Assembly: GCF_001723305.1 (NCBI RefSeq)
Contig: NZ_LPWF01000030.1
Coordinates: 62,001 to 126,000, forward strand
Direction: 5' to 3'
Source of the DNA: Methyloceanibacter superfactus
GTDB taxonomy: Bacteria; Pseudomonadota; Alphaproteobacteria; Rhizobiales; Methyloligellaceae
Length of the DNA: 64,000 nucleotides
The notes below the pieces were generated by a model. The model was not told where the DNA came from and searched no databases. It worked only from the letters and a program-made list of their open reading frames with translations. Each line of letters begins with the position of its first letter. The stretch's first letter is position 1. Of this stretch, positions 49,578-58,009 are shown one piece after another. The translations under genes and the position numbers were made by a program.

Positions 49578-49653
49578 TGCCCTCTGAGTCTTTTATGCCT
49601 AGTGCAAAAGTTCTATAGAGGGGATCGCCGGGGGGCGGTTAAACGGGAAGATC

Positions 49654-49671
49654 GCGACCATTTGTGGTCGC
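49654..49671 (+). promoter_or_regulatory. hairpin next to the rpoH ribosome-binding site
   Basis: GCGACCA-TTTG-TGGTCGC is a perfect 7-bp stem with a 4-base loop. It ends one base before the GGAGACGGG ribosome site and 13 bases before the rpoH start. Its position would allow an effect on translation initiation, as RNA thermometers do, although the stem does not directly pair with the ribosome site. Confidence 0.4.
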
Positions 49672-49684
49672 TGGAGACGGGTCC

Positions 49685-50578
49685 ATGGCCGCCAAAAGTT
49701 TGCCGAGTGTGAGTGCGCATGGCGGACTCACACGCTACCTCGAAGAAATCAGACAGTTCCCGATGCTGGAGCCGCAGGAGGAGTACATGCTCGCCAAGAG
49801 TTGGGCCGAGCATGGCGACCGCGACGCCGCGCACCAGCTCGTCACCTCGCATCTCCGCCTCGTGGCCCGCATCGCCATGGGCTATCGCGGGTATGGCCTG
49901 CCCGTGGGCGAGGTCATCTCCGAAGGCAATGTCGGCCTGATGCAAGCGGTCAAGCGCTTCGACCCCGACAAGGGCTTCCGGCTCGCCACCTACGCCATGT
50001 GGTGGATTCGCGCGGCGATCCAGGAATACATCCTGCGCTCGTGGAGCCTCGTGAAGATGGGGACCACCGCGGCGCAGAAGAAGCTGTTCTTCAACCTGCG
50101 CAAGATCAAGGGTCAGTTGAAGGCGCTGGAGGAAGGCGACTTGCGGCCCGATCAGGTGGAGCAGATCGCCACCCGTCTCGGCGTCAGCGAGGACGACGTT
50201 GTTTCCATGAACCGGCGGCTTGCCGGCGACTCGTCGTTGAACGCACCCGTGCGCAACGACGCGGAGAGCGGCGAGTGGATGGACTGGCTGGTCGATGACG
50301 GCATCGATCAGGAGACGGCGCTCGCCGAGTCCGAGGAGCGCGATCAGCGCCATGACATGCTGCAGGATGCACTGAAGGGTCTGAACGAACGCGAGCGCCG
50401 CGTATTCGAGGCTCGCCGTCTCGCCGAGGACCCGCTGACGCTGGAGCAGCTCTCCACCGAGTTCGGCGTCTCCCGCGAGCGGATCCGGCAGATCGAGGTC
50501 CGCGCCTTCGAGAAGGTGCAGAAGGCGGTGCAGAAAGCCGCCAAGGCCGCCGAGCTCGAACCCGCCGACGCCGACTAA
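49685..50578 (+). CDS. rpoH: heat-shock sigma factor RpoH (sigma-32)
   Basis: This is a 297-residue sigma-70 family factor. Region 2 (LVTSHLRLVARIAMGYRGYG, GNVGLMQAVKRFDPDKGFRL, TYAMWWIRAAIQEYILRSW) contains the RpoH box region (near LRSWSLVKMGTTAAQKKLFF), which separates RpoH from RpoD. Region 4 has VFEARRLAEDPLTLEQLSTE and FGVSRERIRQIEVRAFEKV. ATG 49685 follows GGAGACGGG; an in-frame GTG at 49664 lies within the hairpin and is less likely. Many alphaproteobacteria have two rpoH genes; I cannot say which this is. The frame is intact. Confidence 0.95.
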   Translation: MAAKSLPSVSAHGGLTRYLEEIRQFPMLEPQEEYMLAKSWAEHGDRDAAHQLVTSHLRLVARIAMGYRGYGLPVGEVISEGNVGLMQAVKRFDPDKGFRLATYAMWWIRAAIQEYILRSWSLVKMGTTAAQKKLFFNLRKIKGQLKALEEGDLRPDQVEQIATRLGVSEDDVVSMNRRLAGDSSLNAPVRNDAESGEWMDWLVDDGIDQETALAESEERDQRHDMLQDALKGLNERERRVFEARRLAEDPLTLEQLSTEFGVSRERIRQIEVRAFEKVQKAVQKAAKAAELEPADAD

Positions 50579-50683
50579 CCTCTGAGGTTCGCCAAAGCGC
50601 AAGCCCATCCGCCCTCAAGGGCACCACGCCTAAGGCGGGTGGGAGAGCGCGCGCGAAGCGGTTAAGGTGACCGCCGCCACGGC

Positions 50684-51517
50684 ATGCGCGGGGGAACCTT
50701 GAAACCGGTGAAACATCTTACCGTCAGCGGCATCGACGTCGCCTATCTCGACGAGGGCAAGGGACCGTGCGCCATGCTCGGCCATTGCTCCAGCGCCTCG
50801 CACAAGGAGTGGCTGCCGCTCATCGAGACGCTGAAGGAGGATTGGCGCGTGCTCGCGCCGGACTTCATCGGTTACGGCCAGTCCGACCCATGGCCGATCG
50901 ATAAACCCTTCAGCATCGAGGCCGACGTGAAGGTCTTGTTGGGTCTGGCCAAGAAGACCAGAAGCCCGCTCCATCTCGTCGGCCATTCCTATGGCGCGGC
51001 GCTGGCGCTCGAAGCCGCCCGCAAGCTCGGCGCTCGCGTCAAGAGCTTGACCCTGGTCGAGCCGGTGTCGTTCCACCTCTTGCGGCTCGAGGATCGCCCG
51101 GAATGGAAGGAGGTGGAGAAGCTCGGCATCTCCGTGCTCGACCCCGTGGCCAAGGGGGACGACCGCAAGGCCGCCGCCGCCTTCATGAGCTATTGGCTCG
51201 GCCGCTGGCGCTGGTGGCTCTCACCCGAGCGCTTCAAGAACGCCATCGCCACGACGATCCCGAAGGTCGCGCTGGAATTCTCCATCGCCATCGACGCGCA
51301 AACGACGCTTGCCGACTACGCCGAGATCGCCGCGCCGACCCTGCTGATTGTCGGCGGCAAGACGCGCAGCCCCACCCGCGCCGTCGTCGAGCTGCTGGGC
51401 GGTGCTCTGCCGAACGCCAAGGTGGAAGTGTTGAAGGGTGCCGGCCATATGAGCCCCTTCACCCACCCGGCCGAGCTCAATCGGATGATTCTCGATCATC
51501 TCGCGTCGGTGCGCTAG
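50684..51517 (+). CDS. alpha/beta-fold hydrolase
   Basis: A soluble 277-residue hydrolase of the epoxide hydrolase/BioH type. The nucleophile elbow is LVGHSYGAALAL (Ser in GHSYG). The oxyanion region reads MLGHCSSASHKEW, the Asp of the triad may be in LLIVGGKTRSP or nearby, and the His is in LKGAGHMSPFTHPAEL. The substrate is unknown. The start could be ATG 50684 or, in frame, TTG 50699 after GGGGGAACC. The 3' end overlaps the convergent Kef-type gene by 41 bases. Confidence 0.85.
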   Translation: MRGGTLKPVKHLTVSGIDVAYLDEGKGPCAMLGHCSSASHKEWLPLIETLKEDWRVLAPDFIGYGQSDPWPIDKPFSIEADVKVLLGLAKKTRSPLHLVGHSYGAALALEAARKLGARVKSLTLVEPVSFHLLRLEDRPEWKEVEKLGISVLDPVAKGDDRKAAAAFMSYWLGRWRWWLSPERFKNAIATTIPKVALEFSIAIDAQTTLADYAEIAAPTLLIVGGKTRSPTRAVVELLGGALPNAKVEVLKGAGHMSPFTHPAELNRMILDHLASVR

Positions 51518-53309
51518 GCGGAGGCCCCTCCTCGCGGAAGTCTTCCACGTCCTTGGCGAACAGCTCCTCGAGCTCGACCGCGGCGGTGAGCGCGTTGGCG
51601 CGCATCTTCTCGGTGTCCGTGTAATATTTGTAGGCCTCGTACAGCCGCCCTTCGTCGTGACGCTTGAACGTCTCGATGAGCCGCTTGGCCTCGGCGGGCT
51701 TCAGTCCCAGCCCACGCAGCAATTGACTGGTCAGCTCGAGCGCCGCGAGAAACGTCTCGCGCTCGATGATGGTGACACCGAGATCCATGAGCTTGTGCAC
51801 GTGGATGCGGTCGCGCGCCCGGGCGTAGATCGGCAGATCCGGGAAGTGCTGCCGCACCACCTCGGCGACACGCAACGAGGCATCGACATTGTCGATGGCC
51901 AGCACGAAGGCTTGCGCTTTGTGGGTGCCCGCTGCGCGCAGGATGTCGAGCCGGCCCGCATCGCCGTAATAGATCTTGGCGCCGAAGCGCTTGACGAAGT
52001 CGACCTGGGCGATGCTGGTGTCGAGCGCGGTGAATGGGATGTGCCGCGCGCGCAGGACGCGGGCGACGATCTGGCCGAAACGTCCAAACCCGGCGATGAT
52101 CACATGCCGGTCGCCTTCGGGCGGCATCTCGTAATCCGGCGCGTCGGGCTTGAGTGCCCGTGACACCAGATCGTCGACGAGCAGCAAAAGCGGCGTCGCC
52201 GCCATGGAGACGGTCACCGCCAGTGTGAGAAGGCTTGCCATGTCGCGGCCGATCACGCCCTCGAACACCCCGACCGAGAACAGCACGAAGGCGAACTCGC
52301 CGCCTTGACTGAGCACGATGCCGAGGCGCCGCGACGGCGCATCGCCGATGCCCCACCAGCGCCCGAGCCCATACAGGATAGCCGCCTTGATGGTGACGAG
52401 GCCGGCCACGATGGCCACGAGCGCCCCGGGCCGCGCAACGAGCACGCCGAGATCGATGGACATGCCGATGGCGATGAAGAACACCGCGAGCAGAAGCCCC
52501 TCGAACGGCGCAATATCCGCCTCGATCTGATGGCGATATTCGGAATCGGCGAGCAGCGCGCCGGCGATGAACGAGCCGAGCGCCGCCGACAGGCCCACCT
52601 CCTGCATGATCACCGCCACGCCCACCACCGTGAGCAGCGCCGTCGCCGTCATCGCCTCGCGCACGCCCGTGGAGGCGACGACCCGGTAGAGCCGGCTCAG
52701 CAGGAAGCGGCCGGCGACGATCACCCCGAGGATGGTCATGATCGCGATGCCCGCGCTGCCGAGATCCATGCTCGGCTCGGCCGCCCCGAGCGCGAAGAGC
52801 GGCACCAGAGCGATCAACGGAATCGCGGCGAGGTCCTGAAACAGCAGCACGGAGAAGGCGAGACGGCCGTGCCGCGTCGTGAGCTCGCCCTTCTCCTCCA
52901 GCACTTGGAGGGCGAAGGCGGTGGACGATAGCGACAGCGCTAGACCGATGAACAGCGCCTGGTTCAAGGCCAGACCAAGCCCCGCCCCGATCGCCGCCAG
53001 TACGAAGGCCGTGGCCACGAGTTGCGCCGCGCCGAGACCGAATATGGCCGAGCGCATGGACCAGAGGCGGATCGGCCGTAGCTCGAGCCCGATCACGAAC
53101 AGCAAGAGCACCACGCCGAACTCGGCGAAATGCAGAACCTTGTCCACATTGTCGAGGGCGTAGAGCGGGCCGAGCACATAGGGGCCGATCAGCACGCCGG
53201 CGAGGAGGTAGCCGAGAACCGAACCGATGCGGAGGGTGCGGCCGAACGGGGCAGCAATGGCGGCGGCAGCCAGAAACACCGCCACCTGAATCAACTGCGC
53301 CGTTGTCAT
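51477..53309 (-). CDS. Kef-type monovalent cation:proton antiporter with TrkA-N domain
   Basis: A 610-residue CPA2 antiporter. About 12-13 membrane helices (residues 5-390) include the conserved FLLFVIGLELRPIRLW-like region, LSLSSTAFALQVLEEKGE and LFQDLAAIPLIAL; VLSQGGEFAFVLFSVGVFEG is also typical. The C-terminal cytosolic RCK/TrkA-N domain starts with HVIIAGFGRFGQIVARVLRA, a nucleotide-binding Rossmann motif. Proteins of this shape (KefB/KefC, YbaL) move potassium out in exchange for protons, often gated by glutathione adducts or NAD(H). No KefF/KefG partner is adjacent. The frame is intact. Confidence 0.92.
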   Translation of the reverse strand: MTTAQLIQVAVFLAAAAIAAPFGRTLRIGSVLGYLLAGVLIGPYVLGPLYALDNVDKVLHFAEFGVVLLLFVIGLELRPIRLWSMRSAIFGLGAAQLVATAFVLAAIGAGLGLALNQALFIGLALSLSSTAFALQVLEEKGELTTRHGRLAFSVLLFQDLAAIPLIALVPLFALGAAEPSMDLGSAGIAIMTILGVIVAGRFLLSRLYRVVASTGVREAMTATALLTVVGVAVIMQEVGLSAALGSFIAGALLADSEYRHQIEADIAPFEGLLLAVFFIAIGMSIDLGVLVARPGALVAIVAGLVTIKAAILYGLGRWWGIGDAPSRRLGIVLSQGGEFAFVLFSVGVFEGVIGRDMASLLTLAVTVSMAATPLLLLVDDLVSRALKPDAPDYEMPPEGDRHVIIAGFGRFGQIVARVLRARHIPFTALDTSIAQVDFVKRFGAKIYYGDAGRLDILRAAGTHKAQAFVLAIDNVDASLRVAEVVRQHFPDLPIYARARDRIHVHKLMDLGVTIIERETFLAALELTSQLLRGLGLKPAEAKRLIETFKRHDEGRLYEAYKYYTDTEKMRANALTAAVELEELFAKDVEDFREEGPPPSAPTRDDRESSD

Positions 53310-53414
53310 GTCGCCTTATACCCTCCTGCTCTTTCGGTATCATGCGATTCGCCGGTCAGCCAGCAGCCCGCATGGATTGCCCGTCGCGGGCCGAGGTTCT
53401 AGGACTTGACCGCC

Positions 53415-54728
53415 ATGGATGTGACCCCCGACCGGCCCGAGCCGACATTTCGCGAAGCCCTGCCCGTTTGGGCCAAGATCGGCGTCATGTCCTTCGGCGG
53501 CCCGGCCGGCCAGATCGCCTTGATGCACCGCATCCTCGTCGATGAGCGCGGCTGGATCGGAGCGCAGCGTTTCCTGCATGCGCTCAATTTCTGCATGCTG
53601 CTCCCCGGACCGGAGGCCATGCAGCTCGCCACCTATGTAGGCTGGCGGCTGCACGGCACAATCGGCGGGCTCACAGCCGGGCTCCTATTCGTGCTGCCGG
53701 GCGCCCTCGTCGTGCTGGCGCTCAGCATGGCCTATGCCTTGTTCGGGCAGGCACCGCTCGTCACCGCCGCTTTTGTCGGCATCAAGGCCGCCGTGTTGGT
53801 CATCGTCGTCGAGGCGCTGATCAAGGTGGCACGGCGGGCGCTGCACCGCCCGCATGATTGGGTCATCGCAGCGGCCGCCTTCTTCGCCATCTTCTTCCTC
53901 GCCGCGCCCTTTCCGCTGATCATCGCCGCCGCCGCGCTTATCGGCTTTGTGCTCGCGCTGATCTTCCCGCAAAGCCTGCCCGAGCCGCTCAGCGCGCCGC
54001 CCGTATCCTTTGCCGCGACGCTGCGCACCGCGTTACTGTGGCTCGCAATCTGGATCTTGCCGCTCGCCGCCGTCGCCGCCCTGTTCGGACCGGCCACCGA
54101 CAACGTGATCGCCGACATCGCGCTGTTCTTCTCCAAGCTCGCCGTGGTCACCTTCGGCGGCGCCTACGCGGTGCTGGCCTACATGGCGCAGCAAGCCGTC
54201 GAGACTTATGGCTGGCTAAGCGCGGGCGAGATGCTGGATGGGCTCGGCCTCGCCGAGACCACGCCCGGCCCGTTGATCCTCGTCACCGAGTTCGTCGGCT
54301 TTCTCGCCGCGTATCGCGATGGCGGCGGCCCGCCGCTTGCTTATGGGTTGCTGGGCGCGGCGGTGACCCTCTGGGCGACCTTCGCCCCGTGCTTTCTGTG
54401 GATCTTCGTTGGCGCACCTTATATCGAGCGGCTCGGCTCGAACGCCAAGCTCGCCGGCGCGCTGGGCGGCGTCACCGCCGCCGTGGTTGGCGTGATTTTG
54501 AATTTGAGCGTCTGGTTCGCGCTGCACGTAATCTTCGGCCGCGTGGACGCCGTCGAGCACGGGCCGTTTCGTCTATGGATGCCGGAACTCGCCAGCTTCG
54601 ACCCGGTAGCCGCCCTGCTGGCCGTGCTCGCCGCCGTCCTGCTGCTTTGGCTCCGTCTCGGCATCATGGCGACGCTGGCGGCAACCGCCTCCGCGGCACT
54701 TGCCCTGCACCTTCTCGCCGGCAGCTAA
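53415..54728 (+). CDS. chrA: chromate efflux transporter ChrA
   Basis: ChrA exports chromate with the proton gradient. The 437-residue long-chain form has two homologous halves: the N-terminal CHR motif (FREALPVWAKIGVMSFGGPA, MLLPGPEAMQLATYVGWRLHG) and the C-terminal repeat (FFSKLAVVTFGGAYAVLAYM, GLAETTPGPLILVTEFVGFLA). About 10-12 membrane helices are expected. ATG 53415 was chosen; a TTG three codons earlier is possible. It is followed at once by a strong terminator hairpin. No chrB-like regulator is adjacent. Confidence 0.95.
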   Translation: MDVTPDRPEPTFREALPVWAKIGVMSFGGPAGQIALMHRILVDERGWIGAQRFLHALNFCMLLPGPEAMQLATYVGWRLHGTIGGLTAGLLFVLPGALVVLALSMAYALFGQAPLVTAAFVGIKAAVLVIVVEALIKVARRALHRPHDWVIAAAAFFAIFFLAAPFPLIIAAAALIGFVLALIFPQSLPEPLSAPPVSFAATLRTALLWLAIWILPLAAVAALFGPATDNVIADIALFFSKLAVVTFGGAYAVLAYMAQQAVETYGWLSAGEMLDGLGLAETTPGPLILVTEFVGFLAAYRDGGGPPLAYGLLGAAVTLWATFAPCFLWIFVGAPYIERLGSNAKLAGALGGVTAAVVGVILNLSVWFALHVIFGRVDAVEHGPFRLWMPELASFDPVAALLAVLAAVLLLWLRLGIMATLAATASAALALHLLAGS

Positions 54729-54735
54729 AGAAAAA

Positions 54736-54758
54736 GCGCGGGCTTTCGCCCGCGCTTT
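54736..54758. terminator. bidirectional intrinsic terminator
   Basis: GCGCGGGC-TTTC-GCCCGCGC forms an 8-bp GC stem with a 4-base loop. It is flanked by TTT on the plus strand and by TTTTTCTTT on the minus strand. It separates the convergent chrA and the repeat-protein gene and should end transcription from both sides, the minus direction more strongly. Confidence 0.8.
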
Positions 54759-54787
54759 CGCAAAGGTCCTACGGTGTCCGAAAGCGC

Positions 54788-55108
54788 TTAGTCGCGGGGC
54801 ACCCAAAGATTCACGAACGGCGCGCGAACCCACGTGCCGCGCGCGCCCGTCCGTACCGAGGTGAACGGCGCCTCGACATCGGTGGCACGGTTGTTCGTCC
54901 GCACGGACGTGGTCGGCGCATCGACTTCGGTGTCGTAGCCGTTGCTGCGCCACCAGCGGCGATTCCGCCAGCCGGCTTCCTTCACAAGCGACGCCTCGTT
55001 CGCGGTGCTGCTCGTGATGCCGAAAGAGCCGGCCGAGGCCGACACCGGCAGGAGCATGACGGCCGCGAAAAACGCCGCAACGAAACTGGAAATGATAAGT
55101 CGGGTCAT
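54788..55108 (-). CDS. small exported protein with internal 16-residue repeats
   Basis: The 106-residue precursor has a signal peptide (MTRLIISSFVAAFFAAVMLL, cleaved near SASA). After an Arg/Trp-rich stretch (WRNRRWWRSNG) come two and a half repeats: VDAPTTSVRTNNRATD, VEAPFTSVRTGARGTW, VRAPFVNLWVPRD. A strand-turn pattern is likely. Similar V-(D/E)-A-P-F-T repeats occur in small secreted proteins of Rhizobiales, function unknown. The start follows AGGAAGGATG-like sequence. It lies downstream of corA on the same strand with about 100 bases between. Confidence 0.7.
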   Translation of the reverse strand: MTRLIISSFVAAFFAAVMLLPVSASAGSFGITSSTANEASLVKEAGWRNRRWWRSNGYDTEVDAPTTSVRTNNRATDVEAPFTSVRTGARGTWVRAPFVNLWVPRD

Positions 55109-55207
55109 CCTTCCTCCTTACCGAGGGTTGGGGGGTGTGACTGGAATAGCTGGATTGAATGGTATCGCCGTAATGTGGCGAGACGGTGCGCCCCACGCAA
55201 GTCCAAA

Positions 55208-56179
55208 CTAGAGCCATCCTTTATGTTTGAAATAAATATAAGGCAACACGGCGAATAGGACCATGAGCCCGAGCGCGAACGGATAGCCGAAAATCCAATC
55301 CAACTCCGGCATAGTGTGAAAATTCATGCCGTAAATCGAGGCAATCAAGGTCGGCGGCAGGAAGACCACCGCCGCCACCGAGAAAATCTTGATGATGTCG
55401 TTCTGCTGGATGTTGATCATCCCGAGCGTCGCATCGAGCAGGAAGATGATCTTCCCCGACAAGAAGGTGGCGTGATCGGTCAGCGATGTCACGTCGCGGG
55501 CCACCGTGCGGACGCGCGTCTGCATCGGCTTGCCGTCCTTGCGCTCATTCACGGCGTAAGACAGGAAGGTCACGAGCCGGCCGAGCGAGTGACCGCTCTC
55601 CCGAGCTTTCGAGGCGACCTCGCCCTCGCGCCCGATCGACCGCAACAACACGTCGAAGCGGCGCTGGCGCGACGACGCCGCGCCATGATTCTCGAACACC
55701 GAATGTGACAGCAGCTCCACCTCGGCCTGAATCCGCTCGATGAAGTCGGCCAGCCGGTCGACGATCGTGTCGAGCAGACCCATGAGGACCGCGGGGCCAG
55801 TCGACAGATCGCTCTCCGACCGGTTGCACCGCGCCAAGAAGATGTCGAAGGCGCGCGGTTCGGCATAGCGGACGGTGAGCAGCCTCGTGCCGGCGAGAAT
55901 GAAGCTGACCGGCGTCGTCGTGGCTGCTGCGTTTTCACCTTGGTAGAGCAGTGTCGCCGTCATGAAATAGGCGCCGTCCTCGTGATAAAGGCGATCGGAG
56001 ACTTCGATCTCCTGCTGCTCCTCGCGCGTTGGCACATCGATCCCGAGCGACTTCTCGACCTTGCTCTCCTCGTCCGCTGTGGGATTGAGAAGGTCGATCC
56101 ACACGGCCTCGGCCGTGATCCTCGGCTTGCCGGTTTGGACTTTGAGCTCGCCAGCGAGAAATTCGTAGATCTTCAGCAT
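55208..56179 (-). CDS. corA: CorA-type magnesium transporter
   Basis: This 323-residue protein has the large cytosolic N-terminal domain and the two C-terminal membrane helices of CorA. The signature YGMNF occurs in LIASIYGMNFHTMPEL between IFSVAAVVFLPPTLIAS and FGYPFALGLMVLFAVLPYIY. The C-terminal KHKGWL is basic, as usual. It forms a pentameric divalent-cation channel for Mg2+ (also Co2+ or Ni2+). The start ATG 56179 is the family-typical MLKIYEF. The frame is intact. No Mg-sensing leader was recognised. Confidence 0.95.
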   Translation of the reverse strand: MLKIYEFLAGELKVQTGKPRITAEAVWIDLLNPTADEESKVEKSLGIDVPTREEQQEIEVSDRLYHEDGAYFMTATLLYQGENAAATTTPVSFILAGTRLLTVRYAEPRAFDIFLARCNRSESDLSTGPAVLMGLLDTIVDRLADFIERIQAEVELLSHSVFENHGAASSRQRRFDVLLRSIGREGEVASKARESGHSLGRLVTFLSYAVNERKDGKPMQTRVRTVARDVTSLTDHATFLSGKIIFLLDATLGMINIQQNDIIKIFSVAAVVFLPPTLIASIYGMNFHTMPELDWIFGYPFALGLMVLFAVLPYIYFKHKGWL

Positions 56180-56323
56180 GGGCCCCTGGTTCCCGTTCCT
56201 CGAATCCTGCGATCGGCTGGTTCGAAAAACCCTTATATACCAAGGCCCATATGTCTAGGGTGAGACAACGTGGACGTACCCGGGCTTTGACAGTGCCCGG
56301 CGGGAGGCATATCCAAGTCTGTT

Positions 56324-56713
56324 ATGGGTTGGCTGCGCAAAGAAAGAGATCTGATCGGCCTTGTCGTGGTCTGGACAATTCTGCTCCAGGCCATCATCGT
56401 GCCGTTCACCTCCGGCCTGCACGCCGCAACGCTCACCTCGGGCCCACAGAGCAACATCCTCTGTACCTCCCGGGGCACGGTCGTCAGCCCGGAACAGCCC
56501 GGACCAGCCAATAAAAAGCCCGATTGCCAGTGCTGTCACATGTCCTGCCGCCAAGGTTGCGGCAGCGGCTGCGGCGGCATTTTGCCGGACTTGGCCCGGA
56601 TACCGTTGCCGTCCTCGACGGTCATTGCCATTGCCGGACCGCGCCTCGACGCACCCTCGGCAAGACCGGGCAAGCACCATTCGGCCCAGCCCCGCGCCCC
56701 TCCCCTCGCTTAG
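56324..56713 (+). CDS. DUF2946-like exported Cys-rich protein
   Basis: A 129-residue protein with an N-terminal hydrophobic helix (LIGLVVVWTILLQAIIVPF) that could be a signal peptide, and a Cys cluster CQCCHMSCRQGCGSGCGG (about residues 68-85), followed by a Pro/Arg-rich tail. The start and the Cys cluster resemble DUF2946 proteins, which are often next to copper or TonB-receptor genes. Metal binding by the cluster is likely. The Met/His-rich outer-membrane gene follows 137 bases downstream on the same strand, so they may act together. Confidence 0.65.
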   Translation: MGWLRKERDLIGLVVVWTILLQAIIVPFTSGLHAATLTSGPQSNILCTSRGTVVSPEQPGPANKKPDCQCCHMSCRQGCGSGCGGILPDLARIPLPSSTVIAIAGPRLDAPSARPGKHHSAQPRAPPLA

Positions 56714-56850
56714 TCCTTCAGCGTAGCCCTCGTCTTTCATGACGGCATCTTCGGACTCGAAGTCCGCCGAGGCTGCGCGACATTCCAAGCAAGAATCCAA
56801 CTAGGGGCATGCCCGGCTTCCAGGCCGGTGCCCATCGGGGGGCTACTAAA

Positions 56851-57972
56851 ATGCGTATTTCATATCTGCGCGCCGGCGTATCGGCGCTTACTCTTGGCTT
56901 AGGTGCGGCGCTCGCGGCCGTACCGGGCACGGCTCAGGCCGACTCGGATACTGGCACCGGCCCGCTCGCCGACCAGCATGCGCCGGCCGGCGTCATGTTC
57001 GACCACATGCACAAGGCCGGCGAGTTCATGATCGGCTTCCGCTATGCCTATACGAGCGCCAGCGGCGACATGCTGCACGGCTCCGACAAGGCCAGCGACC
57101 AAGAGATCATCGACAAGGGCTGCACGCCGCACACCTGCAGCTCGACGCCCAGCGAAATGGCCATGAACATGTACATGCTCGACATCATGTACGCGCCGAC
57201 CGACTGGATGACCCTGATGGTCATGCCCATGTATATGAGCCACGACATGACCATGCGGCCGCTCACGTCTTCCATGAGCAGCATGGGCCATATGGATCAC
57301 ATGGACATGGACATGCCGATGGATGAGCACGGTGCGCACATGCATAGCGGCAGCCATTCCCACGGCACCGAAGGCTGGGGCGACACGATCTTCGGCCCCG
57401 AGCTCAAGATCGCCGACGGTCCGGGCTATCATTTGCAGTTCTCGCCGATGTTCAGCGCGCCGACCGGCGACGTGGACAAGAAGATGAACGGCAATTTCAC
57501 CCACTACATGATGCAGCCGGGCTCTGGCACTTGGGACTTCATCCCGAGCCTTACCTATACCGGCCGCGCCGACCGCTTCGCCTGGGGCGCGCAAGTTCTG
57601 GGCGTCATCCGCATGGAGGAGGAGAACGACAGCGGCTATCGCCTCGGCGACGTGGTCCAGGCCACTGGCTGGGGCAGCTATCGCTTCGCCAACTGGATCT
57701 CCGCCTCGCTCCGGGCTCTCTACACCGAGCAGGGCGAGATCGAGGGCCACTACAACGGGCCGCATAACCATTCGAGCCCGCCCGACCTCCAGTTCAACTA
57801 TGGCGGCCGCTATTGGGACATCGGCTTCGGCGTCAACACCGTAGTGCCGAGCGGCTCGCTCAAGGGCCTGCGGCTCAGCGCCGAATGGCTCCAGCCGGTC
57901 GACGAGGATGTGAACGGCTATCAACTCGAGCGTGACGGCACGCTCTGGGCCAACGCCACCATGTCCTTCTAG
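56851..57972 (+). CDS. Met/His-rich outer-membrane beta-barrel-like protein
   Basis: The 373-residue precursor has a signal peptide (SYLRAGVSALTLGLGAALAA). The mature protein has alternating hydrophobic strands ending in aromatic Phe (LWANATMSF), the usual C-terminal signal of outer-membrane barrels. A loop around residues 140-190 is very rich in Met and His (MGHMDHMDMDMPMDEHGAHM, then HSGSHSHG), and MMVMPMYMSHDMTM-like strands occur before it. Such loops bind copper or silver. It resembles proteins encoded next to copper-resistance or cytochrome maturation genes, but I do not know its function. GGGGGG precedes ATG 56851. Confidence 0.75.
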   Translation: MRISYLRAGVSALTLGLGAALAAVPGTAQADSDTGTGPLADQHAPAGVMFDHMHKAGEFMIGFRYAYTSASGDMLHGSDKASDQEIIDKGCTPHTCSSTPSEMAMNMYMLDIMYAPTDWMTLMVMPMYMSHDMTMRPLTSSMSSMGHMDHMDMDMPMDEHGAHMHSGSHSHGTEGWGDTIFGPELKIADGPGYHLQFSPMFSAPTGDVDKKMNGNFTHYMMQPGSGTWDFIPSLTYTGRADRFAWGAQVLGVIRMEEENDSGYRLGDVVQATGWGSYRFANWISASLRALYTEQGEIEGHYNGPHNHSSPPDLQFNYGGRYWDIGFGVNTVVPSGSLKGLRLSAEWLQPVDEDVNGYQLERDGTLWANATMSF

Positions 57973-58009
57973 GACGGATTGCGGCCGCCTCCCGCGTGGG
58001 GGCGGTCGC

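Noticed and set aside
51514-53343. 609-codon frame overlapping the Kef-type antiporter on the same strand
   Set aside because: The other frame encodes all antiporter and TrkA-N motifs; this one is Arg/Gly/Pro-rich noise.
56899-58009. Extension of the lytic transglycosylase frame across the Met/His-rich gene
   Set aside because: Caused by one missing base near 58056; the mended frame stops at 58010.
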